Of a DNA stretch of 64,000 nucleotides, positions 1-10,618 are shown piece by piece. The notes beneath the pieces are model-generated. The model made no database searches, was not told the DNA's origin, and saw only the letters and a program-made list of their open reading frames with translations. Source of the DNA: Owenia fusiformis. Taxonomy: Eukaryota > Annelida > Polychaeta > Sabellida > Oweniidae. The first letter of the stretch is position 1. Each line of letters opens with the position of its first letter. The stretch lies in NCBI GenBank assembly GCA_903813345.2, contig CAIIXF020000004.1, forward strand, positions 5,535,525 through 5,599,524, read 5' to 3'. The position numbers were made by a program, and so were the translations under genes.

Positions 1-1217
1 ATGTTTTAAAAAAATTTTAAATCTCGGGGGCCATTTCTTTTGTATACCGCCACTTGTAAAACTGAACCCTAAAAATGATAGAAATTTGTAAAAAAATCCA
101 CGGTTTAATTAGCCATTTTGCCCCGATCTCCCCTTCTTAATTGAACCTTATAAACTGCAAAATTAATTAAGACAGGTTATTCTAGTTCAGATCTTCAGCC
201 ATGCTGAAATATTATTTAGCACGTTCAAGGTCACTGGTGGGCACATTGAATTTTCATTGTGACTTAGTTATCGGACCGCTATCAGACTCCTTAAATTGTA
301 GATTAGAATTTTAAAGAGAGTGCTTATGCCCTAGATCTATATAACTTCTTGACATTTGAAAGAGGTTTGGACACATTAACGCTACCTTTATCGGGTCATC
401 GGTTAGTATCGCTGTGAGATTGTTAACCCTAGATTTCCTAAGAGGGGGTGGGGGTACAAAGTAGCCCCCCTCGTGTAAATTTTTATATATGGGTAAGCTG
501 GGGGCCTAGTTATTACCTTTTTATGAATTAGCAAAGTCAAGTATCCTGTATATATTTTTCTATGTTGCGCGAATACACGAAGTACAGTTTACAGTGCTGT
601 AATTAATTAATTAATTAGTTAACTATTATTGATTATAATCAATTAATTAGTTAATTACATTCATTATGTAATATAGCATTTTGATTTTTTTTCACATCAA
701 TATGTTAGATTTGATGTTCTTAATTGTTTAAAATACACAGAGACACGGTAAATCATCATTCTGATACTCATAGCATTTTTCTGTTTCACTTGGGCTGAGA
801 AGATTTGAGATGTCATGATTTATCATGATGGTAAATCATAAGAAACGCGATTTCTCCATATTTTGTTATACCCAACAAAGGAGATAAACTTTCAAATAAC
901 ATAAAGTCCAATAGAACGAGTCGTCATTAGGTAATAGTAATTATTTGGTAAAATAAGGATATTGAGACGTATGGTCACTTTCCACCAGCCCCCCCCCCCC
1001 CCGGAACTCCCGTAAGTGCAATTAGCATAGGAAAGGAACTCTAGGGTTAAAGACTGCTTTCGATTTGGTGCAGTTATGATTTGCCAGAATAGTGAGGAAC
1101 GATTTTCAGCAAGATGGGTTTAACGATTCAATTTCGTATAATAAAGCAATTTAGAGCATTTTTAAATAGGGAAAGTGTGAGGGTGAGGAATGTCAGAATG
1201 ATACACAGCTCTTTTTC

Positions 1218-1300
1218 TACCCTGCGAGCAGAGTCTAGTTAAACTACGACGAAGACGAAGCTCTCTTTTAAGAAGTGAAGTCAAACGAATGCAAAGGGTA
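1218..1300 (+). mobile_element. 83-bp MITE, copy 1
   Basis: Starts TACCCTGCG and ends GCAAAGGGTA. It is flanked by an exact 9-bp direct repeat CTCTTTTTC (1209-1217 and 1301-1309), a likely target-site duplication. Near-identical copies lie at 11035-11113 and, inverted, at about 30806-30890. Non-coding; the duplication length would suit a Mutator-like mover, but no transposase is present. Confidence 0.7.
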
Positions 1301-1694
1301 CTCTTTTTCAAAATTACTAGTACAATTATTTTTTACATTTTTTTCTCGAAAATGACGATCTCGGATGTAGCCTATATAGTTATGATAATATCAAGGAATG
1401 TCATATAGGAAATTTCTAAGCTATAACCAGTATCTAAATCCGGGTGAAGCAAGGCGTAAAGGTGAGGCAAATTTGGATTAAAGGACATATTAAGACGAGG
1501 CAAAAATTAATAGTTGCGACGGACTAACATGACTAAAGGAGTATATTAGTTACTACCGTTGTGTCAAGATTTCCACAGTTTTAGCTGAAAAAGTATAAAT
1601 ATTTTTCTGGAAAATTTTGTTGAGGCATTTGCCTCGCCTGCCTCATGTCTGACGAGTTAAGATTGGTTTATTTTTAAATTTTTAACCATGACAC

Positions 1695-2172
1695 TGGCGA
1701 TCCACTCGATTACGCTGGAACCGTTTCGGTAACAAAATGTCGGAACGTCGAAGGCACGATTTTTCTTTTTTCCTTATTTCACACGTTGTAGGCAGAATTC
1801 CCACGACATTTTTATCACAAACGTGTATCAATATCATATGATGTACACAAATAGTTCAGAAGACAACGGAATCGTCGATTTAATCCCTCACTTAAGTTAC
1901 CGAAACGGTATTTCGAAAAACAGTTAAGATCTGCACTTTTAACTCTTACCGTTTATGTAACTTAATATAAGTGAGGAATTCTGTTGTCTTCTGAGCTATT
2001 TTTTCGCAAACATGTACCTTTTATAAAACATATGATACTGATACACGTTTGTGAGAAAAAATGTCGTGGGCATTCTGCCTACAACGAGCGAAATAATCGT
2101 ACCTTCGACGTTCCGACATTTTGTTACCGAAACGGTTCGTTTCGGTAACCAGCGTAATCGAGCGGACTGGTT
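1695..2172. mobile_element. ~475-bp foldback (palindromic) MITE
   Basis: The left arm (CTCGATTACGCTGG, CGTTTCGGTAACAAAATGTC) is repeated inverted at the right (GACATTTTGTTACCGAAACG, CCAGCGTAATCGAG). The arms cover nearly the whole length around a centre near 1930. No coding capacity. Confidence 0.75.
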
Positions 2173-2716
2173 GTAATCATTAAATAAACACCAAATTTAA
2201 GTCAAAAGCGAACACTAGCATATTACTTCAAGATTTCAATGTGAAAAAGACTCTGAATTTTTATTTTCTGTAAATTTTTTTTAGTAAGTAAAAATGATCA
2301 AAACAAGAAGTCCTTCATGTTAACAACATATGGCAACCCCTATAACATCAGTCGTTCGTTCTGCATTGTTATCGGCAAGCTAATTTTACATTTAATTGTT
2401 TTATACAGCCCGCCACTGTTTTATAGAGGCCATAAACCTGAAACCCAGTCTGAATTCCTCATGGTGATATATCGCTTAGGTCACAATCGAGAGTTCTGTC
2501 GTACACCTTAAATCAAATTGCAACCTAAGTGTAATCATTGCAATACGTTCTGATTGCTAATCGCCAACGCCATTGTTTCTACATATGTTATGTTGTTTTA
2601 TTTTATTTGCCATCCGGCTTAAAGTTGAGAACCTATATATCATAACATATATATCATATGATAGAATTACGTTTGATACAACACTAGAAAAATGTAGACA
2701 TAATACTCTTATTGTA

Positions 2717-2807
2717 CAGGCCCGTAGCCAGGATTTGCCAAGGGGGGGGGGGTAGTTTTTTGGCCAGGGGGGAGGTTCGCCCGAACCCTCCTCTGGCTAC
2801 GGGCCTG
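2717..2807. mobile_element. 91-bp palindromic MITE, CAGGCCCGTAGCCAGG family
   Basis: Ends CAGGCCCGTAGCCAGG and CTGGCTACGGGCCTG are inverted repeats with a G-run between; TTGTA occurs directly on both sides. Related elements lie at 6577-6655 and 24018-24205. The termini resemble non-autonomous hAT-like elements common in marine invertebrates, but the superfamily assignment is inferred. Confidence 0.7.
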
Positions 2808-2991
2808 TTGTATAGTATAATATCCATGACTATATATCATCACATGGACACCCTTGTTGTAATATGTCCTGATATATTCCTGACACTCTTATGGCTATAT
2901 ATTCTGATCGTTTACCTGACATCATTGTTATTATCATATACTGCCATATGCTGTGACATCATCAACGTGCGAAGCTGCTATATGTTATATA

Positions 2992-3428
2992 CACTCCCCT
3001 CCAAAAGTTTGGCAACATTAGCTCGCCCATTGGTCTACGTATCAAAGCCTCTTTTTATTCACATAACCAAAGCGAAATTACTTATGATGGAAGATGGAGG
3101 TGTAACTTGACTTTATTTCCTATACCTCCAAATCGCAAATGTTTTCAAATAAGTTGAAAATTTATTATTTTGATAATTTCGGTGAAATCAAATTAACTTG
3201 CGGCAAACAACCATTTCCCATTGGTTTACATGGGAATGTCGATTTTCAAAAATTCAACAGTTTTGTCATCAATCAATTGTAATTCTTGAAAAAATAAGTT
3301 AGATGTTTTTGAAATTTTGTCAATTTATATTTCCGCCAAAGTAGTTTTTCCTTTCCAGATTATGCAAATGAGAATTAACACTTAGTCCAATTCGAGATTA
3401 AAGGTTGCCAAACCTTTGCATGGGAGTG
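2992..3428. mobile_element. 437-bp mariner/Tc1-like MITE
   Basis: The ends CACTCCCCTCCAAAAGTTTGGC and GCCAAACCTTTGCATGGGAGTG are imperfect inverted repeats, flanked by TA on both sides (2990-2991, 3429-3430), as expected for TA-targeting mariner/Tc1 elements. No transposase remains. Confidence 0.7.
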
Positions 3429-3470
3429 TACGTGTGGGTTTCCATCATTTAGGTATACATGATGTGATGT

Positions 3471-3880
3471 ACATATATCACGCGGTACTAACTTCGACCG
3501 TTAATTTGAATTTCTGGCCTACCGGATGTTTGAAAATCGAGGATTACGAGTCTCATACTACACCGTTTTTCTTCAAACTTGTTCCATTCAAAGCATAACA
3601 AAAATCCCTTTCTGATGGTACATTATTCTCTTAAACAGAGTCCCTACTTCCAGCGGCATTTTGGTCCCCAGCTGTTAGAAGGCCTTCCCAAAACGCTGCT
3701 AGAACGAGGGACTCTTTACAATAAAGTAATGCACCTACAGAAAGGCAATTTTGTTTTGCTTTTAATGGTACAAGTTTGAAGAAAAACGGTGCAGTATGAG
3801 ACTCGCAATCCTTGATTTTCAAGCATCTGGTAGGTCAAAAATTCAAATTAACGGTCGAAGTTAGTACCGCGTGTATATGT
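3471..3880. mobile_element. ~410-bp foldback MITE
   Basis: Long inverted arms: CACGCGGTACTAACTTCGACC at the left is matched by GGTCGAAGTTAGTACCGCGTG at the right with one mismatch, and the similarity continues through TCAAACTTGT/ACAAGTTTGA to a centre near 3680. The opposing short open frames here are by-products of the palindrome. Confidence 0.78.
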
Positions 3881-6576
3881 TCCGTTCTTGTGTAAATATA
3901 GGGCCTCCAAATGTCCATGTCGACGTGATATCGGCCTTAACTAAACAATTTTATTCCAATATTTATAGAATACTGGTGAACGCTCATATTTATGAAATCG
4001 GGGTTACATAATAGCATTGTAATCTTTATTATACCCACATTGCCGGGTTTTAGTGCTAGTTTAGAAGGCATTCATTTTACTCTATCGACCTGAGCAATAT
4101 GTGACGTCATAGTGGTGGTCCATAATGGCGGTCAATAATGCAATTAATGACCGGCAATTTCCCCGAGAAATTAATGAATTGTTACATAGGCAATATATAA
4201 AAGTTCTTTTATAGGGAAGGAATATGGTTTTTATTCCGAGGAACAATATTGTGGTATTGACCCAAAAAAATTTCACATCGACCGAGTGTAAAATTCCTTC
4301 CGGAATGTTAATAACCTATCATTTCATGAATATGAAATTGTTATACGCGGGATTTTGACGAATAAGGGTCCGAGTGTAGGATTATCAAATATCAATTTTA
4401 TTTTGATATTAGTTTCCAGTGAAAATGGTTTTCATAAAATAAAAGCCTGTATTGCCTTGCTACTTGACTTCTAAGAATAAACGTGTTTCTTATAAAAAGT
4501 GTATTCCAACGATTGCATGATTGACTGGTAATTACGCTACGCCTACTGTATTCTTACACCGAAGGCTCTGCAATAGTTAAGCTAGATCACTCTACTGTAT
4601 CTTGCATTTGGTGTTCATAAGAACCCATTTGGCTTATCAGTAATAATTATGTTATTTGTTTTTATTTGTCTGTTCCTTATTATTGGTTTATCGGTTGAAA
4701 GATAGATGTTTACAAGGTACTTTCAAAAATATACTTAACATTGCAATTAGACAAACAGAGTACCTTATGCATTTCTAGGGGTTAGGTATAGTAGAGTGTA
4801 GATCTCATATCTCTCAGAGAGAGACTCTACACATGTGAATGATCTTAGAGGATGTAATGTCAAACGCAGTACCATTATAAACTACGTCATCAGACAACGT
4901 GACAAGAGCATGATGGGCAAATCTGTAGGCTGTAAACAATTAATGCCATCGTTATTTCTTGTTATGCTAAAATATTGCACAAGGGCCAGGCAACATAAAT
5001 TGTAAACATTATTGTACCAGGGGCGAAGTCAGGATGTAAAATAAAGCGAGGTGAAAATGAAATAGGCGAGGTATATAGCCAAAAAGAGACGCCGCTATAT
5101 GTTCATGAAATGTTCAATATAAGAAATAATTTTGCAAAATTTTCTTTGTTAGTTTGGAATTTCTCCTTCAAGGAATAGCTATTTTTCTAGTTTGCCAATA
5201 AATAAGGTCAAAAATGAGAAAGCTGAGTTTTTCTCGTGTTCTTATTTTGGCCGACCCTGTAGGCTTAACTAAAATGTGAAAACAGAAACAGATAGAACTC
5301 CACGACACCAATGCGCAATACCCAGCTCGCATTACTTCGTTGTTATAAGGAAGGGAGAAGTGCGACTGATTATGGAAGGTGAAAAGATGGCAATAACATT
5401 TGCATCAAACCTCGCGAACCCGCACCATCTCCAGCTGCATGACAAGCATACCAACAAAAGATCTATAATATATTATCGGAAGAGTGTAGTTAAAGGAAAG
5501 CTATCCAAAATGATATTGGCTGTTTAATAATAAACATTTACAGGGCCTCAATTTTTAGATCCGTATCAAAATTAAATATATGTCGTTTTTGTATCGATTG
5601 TACCTTCCCATTATCGCCCAAGGGAGATCATCTCGATAAGTTGTTCATCCACCGGTCGAATCGACTTAAAAGATATTACCGTCGTATTGCCTTGTGAATC
5701 GAGCGAGAATGACTGACGCATTCCGGATTCATGGAGAGATAGCGCAATGAGAAATTGTAGCCTGCCTTGTTTATTCGTAGGTTGTAGACAGAATCGCTTT
5801 AGATAAATCAATTTTACCAGGATACTAGGGAATGTAAGGCCATGCAACATCTGAACAGGCAAGAACCGTACTGACGTATATAAGCATTCTCTCATGCGTT
5901 CGTTAGTTTTCTCTGCGGCTGGCAGATCATATGCTGGATTCCGAGGAAAAATATCATAACTTGGAAATATTCAAGATAATATCTTATTATTTCCCTGTGC
6001 TATTCAATCGTATCTTTCATCATGAGAAACTAGTAATACATGAAATTTAAGCGGAAGGATTTTTCACCGCACTTACAATCAACGGGCAATGTAACCATTA
6101 TTGTAAATAGTGCAACATGATATGCCATCAGTAGAGATGAATAATGGAGCCGTTAAATTGATGCGTTTGGAGAATGGAGCATGTTATAACAACTTTGTGA
6201 TCGTGTTTTATATTGGAATGGATTTCACAAGTACGATACAATATTGCAACGGATTACACATAGTTAGATAGGAAACACATTTACAAGGAATCTCTTTGTA
6301 GGTAGACCTGGTTTATTTATTTATATTGGAAGATAGTTAGAAAATTATTGGAGCATAAAATGACAACCTCGCACATGTATTTAAATGAATATGATATGTC
6401 TATGTTTAACATCAGTCTTGTTGGTCATGTAAGATAATTATTGGAAATTTCTCGCATTGTGGTTTGCAAGTTTAGAAAGGGGAAAATAAGTTGATGCATT
6501 TAAGGCAATAATTTATTCCTCCACATGTAATTATAACTGATTTACTCAATTGGAGAATGCGGTGGCTAGTGTCTTA

Positions 6577-6655
6577 CATGGGCGTAGCCAGGGGGATGGC
6601 GTGCGATGGGCGCGAACCACCGTACCCCCCCACCCCTTTGCTGGCTACGCCCCTG
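6577..6655. mobile_element. 79-bp palindromic MITE, GGGCGTAGCCAG family
   Basis: GGGCGTAGCCAGG and GCTGGCTACGCCC are inverted ends around a GC-rich loop. Same family as 2717-2807 and 24018-24205. Confidence 0.65.
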
Positions 6656-6989
6656 TGTGATATATCAGAGTCTCTCACAAGCTTTAGATGAAGAGAGATT
6701 CGGATAAATTTATTCAGAATGATTATCTTATGTTTTACAGGGAACACTCTGACATTAGTTAACGTTTCGGCGGTCATGGATCAAACATATGAGGAATGCA
6801 GTTATATGTATCATGTGTTAGAATTAGAAAGCGGCTCTATAAAATGAATGATAAATCAATTTTAGGTAAACAAGGAAAAGGAATTATATCAAAACGTGCA
6901 ATAATAAAATCTATATTCTTGATCGCGGTTTACGAACTACCCGTTTGAGTGGGTCACAAAGGGTCACAGCAGCCCCATAAAATGCGATA

Positions 6990-7500
6990 AAATGCTTAAG
7001 ATGACCTTGGAACTTAAACATTAACCTCACGTCACCGAGTAATGAGTCGTCAACAGTCAAAGCATCTTTCAAGTGCCTCAAAACTCCAAATTCTTATATA
7101 TCGACCTTTGACCTTGAGATGACCTTGACCCATAAATATTGACATTGACCTCAGGTTACATATCATGTACCGCCAAGAGTCACAGCAGCTCCCAGTCCCA
7201 GGGTCTTAAAACCCCAAATACCTACATACATTGGGCTTTGATCTTGGAATGACCTTGACTTGATGGGACGCCAATGGGTTATCAGAGCCCCCAAATACCA
7301 AGCTATTTACCTTTGAATAACATTGACCCATAAAGTTGACCTTGACCTCAGGTCACCTAATCATGGGTCGACAAGAGTCACAGCACAGACCAAGTGTCTT
7401 AAAAAGCCAAATACCTATATTGACTTCTGACCTTGGAATGACCTTGACCTCTGACCCTCGTAAAATGCCCACCGGCTCAATTGATATGTTGACCAAGTAT
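6990..7500 (+). repeat. degenerate tandem repeat rich in TGACCTTGAC
   Basis: Loose repeats, roughly 60-120 bp apart, of TGACCTTGACC, CCTCAGGTCACC and CAAGAGTCACAGCA motifs. TGACCTTG occurs at least six times. It is the reverse complement of CAAGGTCA, an extended nuclear-receptor half-site, but here it is probably repeat-derived. Confidence 0.65.
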
Positions 7501-7754
7501 GAATGCCCAATGTCAAAAGGTCTAGGGTAGACAGACAGAGAGGCAGACAGACTACCGTGCTTCATAGTAAGAAGAAGATGAAAAAGACATTTTTTATCAC
7601 ATGTAACAAATCACTTAGTAAAATAGATCTTGGTGAGCGAGGTTTATGAACATTGGAAATGGAGATATTCAGTGTGTGAGATCACTTTATAAAATCGATA
7701 TTGGTGATCGTGGTTTATGAACATGGGAAATGGAGATATTAATTGTGTGAGATC

Positions 7755-8891
7755 TACCTAAATCTTTTAAGTGCATGGTCTAGAACCTGGCAATTGAAAT
7801 TTAAAGCATCTAAAAGTGCTCATTTAGTTTTTCGCTCAACCCGACAAAAAAATATTCAAATGTCTCCGCTTTACTTTGATGGTGAAATGATCCCCCAAAA
7901 GCAATCACACAAGCACCTGGGTTTCATCTTAGATGAGAATTTGACTTTTAATGACCATATAAACTATCTGTCTAATAAAGTTCAAAAACTGTTAAATCCT
8001 TTGAAGCTCATATCAAACAAAATACAGTCGCACCATCTTGAAATAATGTATAATTCATATTTGGCGTCTCATTTTGACTATTGTAGCTCCATTTACGGAT
8101 CGTCATCCTTGGCGGCCTTGTCAAAGCTTGATAAAATCCACTACCAAGCTGCTGTTATATGTGCTGGGGTACTGCATGGCTCTAACACCTCAAAAACTTT
8201 AAAATGTTTACAGTGGAAATCGCTTACTGACAAAAGACACGAAAAAAATCTAAGACTGATGTTCAAAATTGTAAGAAAGGAAGTGCCTTATTATGTCCAT
8301 AGTCTTTTTGACCAACATCGCAACCAAGCAACTAGAATTTTAAGACACTCTTTACCCTTTTCCTGCCCAAGAAATATTTCAATGAGACTCTCCAAAGCAC
8401 CAGTTTTAAAACTTATAAATGATTGGAACCAGCTAAGCCAGACTTTTCGTGAAATTCAAACCATTTCTAGATTCAAAAGCTCTATTAAACAGATATTTAT
8501 CCCTATTTCAAACTTTATACCAACTACAAAACTAAATTTAAGTAGAACCAACGAAAAACTGCTAAATAGGCTTCGAGTTGATTTTGCCCTTAAAGACCAT
8601 TTCTTTACTTATAATTTTACTGGAATAATTGATAACAAATGCCTCTGCGGCTCTACTGAAGACACAAAGCATTTCATTCTAACCTGCCCTCGCCATACCC
8701 ATGAACGTAATAAAATGATGACTGCACTTCGTGAACAAAATTTATTGTTTGATACTCAACTTATTTCTAGTAAGACAGAACAGGTCAAATACTTAATTTA
8801 TGAAAATGAACTCACTATTGATTCTCAGAAAATCCTGATAGATATAGTGATGCAATTTGTACAGGCCTGTTATAAGTTTCCATCAAATTAA
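7755..8891 (+). pseudogene. LINE reverse-transcriptase ORF2, C-terminal fragment (~378 aa)
   Basis: The open frame runs from the truncation point to a stop at 8889-8891. The start matches the RT thumb region (LSAWSRTWQLKFKASKSAHL, then HKHLGFILDENLTFNDHI), typical of Jockey/CR1/I-like LINEs. The C-terminus has a CLCGSTEDTKHFILTC knuckle (C-x-C...H...C) common at the ends of such ORFs. The endonuclease and the catalytic (F/Y)xDD of the RT palm are missing because of 5' truncation, so it cannot act alone. The Met at 7743 lies in flanking repeat DNA. The intact remainder suggests a fairly young copy. Confidence 0.88.
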
Positions 8892-9084
8892 TGTTTTTCT
8901 CATTTGTATCTTGTGACAACCCCCCCTCCCTCCCAACCTCTCACATTACCAATAAACCATCTATGATTACTGTAATTAATCCTCTATTGTAATTTAAACT
9001 ACCTAGAATGCCTATGGCGATTGGTAGTAGATATTTTGTGTATTTTTTGATTATGAAGGAAATAAATAATATGTTAAAAAAAAA
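7755..9084 (+). mobile_element. 5'-truncated LINE (non-LTR retrotransposon) insertion
   Basis: Bounded by a 14-bp target-site duplication, AATTGTGTGAGATC, at 7741-7754 and 9085-9098. It ends in AATAAATAATATG plus an A-run. The duplication is a partial satellite unit that then resumes on the right, so the insertion is unambiguous. Only the last part of the reverse-transcriptase ORF was copied in. Confidence 0.9.
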
Positions 9085-10100
9085 ATTGTGTGAGATCACT
9101 TTATAAAATCGATCTTGGTGATCGTGGTTTATGAACATGGGAAATGGAGATATTACGTGTGTGAGATCACTTTGTAAAATCGATCTTTATGATCGTGGTT
9201 TATGAACATGGGAAATACACTTATGTTATCATATGTAAGAAGGATAACTTAATAAGTTGTATCTTGGTGATCGAGGTTTATGAACATGGGAAATGGAGTT
9301 ATGTCACATGATAAACCATGGCATCTCATTTCTTGCCAGTCCTGATAGTCAGGTGAAACAGAAAGATGATATGAGGATCACAATGGAGTTATGTTATCAC
9401 ATGTAAAATATCACTATACAAAATTGATCTTGATGATCGTGGTTTATGAACATTTGAAATGCAGTAATAATGCAGTAATAAATCAATTTATAAAATTGAC
9501 AGTAGTTCTGAAAGTCGCGTTTTATGAACATGGGAAATACAGTTGTCTTAGCTATGGAGGAATGATAAAGACATTAGTTTTACTAACATGGGAACTAAAT
9601 TGACGTAGACCAATTAATATATAATAGAAAAGCGGTAAAAGAATACACTTGGATATGGACCATAAAACATGCTTTTATTATATTGAAAATGGAGTTACAT
9701 GACCATTATATAACAAATGGGAAACCATAAACCATGAAATTCATAATGGGTAGTAAAACATGGGATTCCTGAATAAGATGCCGGTGTGAAAGAAATGATG
9801 GTCCCCCAGGGATTATGGTCCCCTTTCTTAACGGCCCTTACTGGCCCTGATTGCGTTTAAGCTAATGAGGGAAAGAGTTGTATTTAGATCACCATATAAA
9901 TCAACGGAGAGTAGGACCATAATTTGATAGGACCTCTTACCCTTTTACGCCGGTGTCTTAATATTATTTTGCTTTGTAAGAGTTATAACCAAAATTAATG
10001 GTATAGTTTAGAAAAAGATCTAGAACAGTCATGGTATCACTTCAAGGAGACTCTCAGGCCAAGAAATACGTTATTATGAAATGTTTAAAAAGCCCCCCAA

Positions 10101-10507
10101 TGTACTGAGTTGGTATTTGCGTTGTGTATATGTATTATACCCATACTTACACATGCGAAAGGCTGATAAAGATGAACGAATGGTGGATGTAACACAAGAA
10201 ACTTTATTTCAGTCAATTTGTGTACTGAGTTGGTAATGCGTAATGTGTAATGCGTAATGCGCTGTGTATATGCATTATTTCACTATGTACATACTTACAC
10301 CTGCATAAGGCTGATAAAGATGAACGAATGGTGGATGTAACACAAGAAACTTTATTTCAGTCAATTTGTGTACTGAGTTGGTAATGCGTGATGTAATGCG
10401 TAATGCGTAGTGTATATGTATTATTTCACTGTGTGCATACTTACACCTGCGTAAGACTGATAAAGATGAACGAATGGTGGATGTAACACAAGAAACATAA
10501 TTTCAGT
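10101..10507 (+). repeat. three-copy tandem repeat, 120-148 bp units
   Basis: Units begin TGTACTGAGTTGGTA at 10101, 10221 and 10369, and each contains CTGATAAAGATGAACGAATGG followed by a CACAAGAAAC segment. Length differences come from variable TAATGCG runs. The array ends 72 bp before the putative exon at 10579. Confidence 0.8.
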
Positions 10508-10578
10508 ACATTTTGTAACTGTATACCGAGCCCCAGACACACATATTATATAGTAATTTTATTGTCATTTTATTGCAG

Positions 10579-10618
10579 GTCTGCTGATGATGGCCAGGAT
10601 CTAAAGGGAGAAAACGAG
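10579..10618 (+). CDS. BCOR: BCOR homolog, putative exon 1 of model (40 nt)
   Basis: A short candidate exon between a TTGCAG acceptor and a GTAAGA donor. It begins with the third base of a codon, so at least one exon lies upstream, and it reads [13 protein letters not shown]. It ends in phase 0, matching the next candidate exon. Support comes only from splice signals and frame continuity through exons 2, 3 and 4, so it could be a chance exon or untranslated sequence. Confidence 0.42.

Larger units (their letters stand above)
7580..9520 (+). repeat. ~70-75-bp tandem repeat array interrupted by a LINE
   Basis: Units share GATCTTGGTGATCGTGG, TTTATGAACATGGGAAATGG and TGTGAGATCACTTTATAAAA. About two units precede the LINE insertion at 7755 and five or six diverged units follow 9085. 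Confidence 0.75.
1..10578. other. upstream or intronic region with no recognised gene
   Basis: No coding exon, tRNA or rRNA could be supported. The first annotated exon starts mid-codon, so this stretch is either an intron or contains an unrecognised first exon or promoter. It holds MITEs, foldbacks, a 5'-truncated LINE and degenerate tandem repeats, listed separately. AATT-rich simple sequence lies at about 599-655 and a poly-C run at about 988-1003. Nothing specific was seen in 3900-6570 apart from short open frames. Confidence 0.6.

Noticed and set aside
3471-3880. Opposing frames of 66 and 63 codons
   Set aside because: Both arise from a foldback MITE.
5276-5895. Frames of 83 (+) and 94 (-) codons as a possible first BCOR exon or separate gene
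   Set aside because: No homology recognised and no convincing donor in the phase needed for the exon at 10579.
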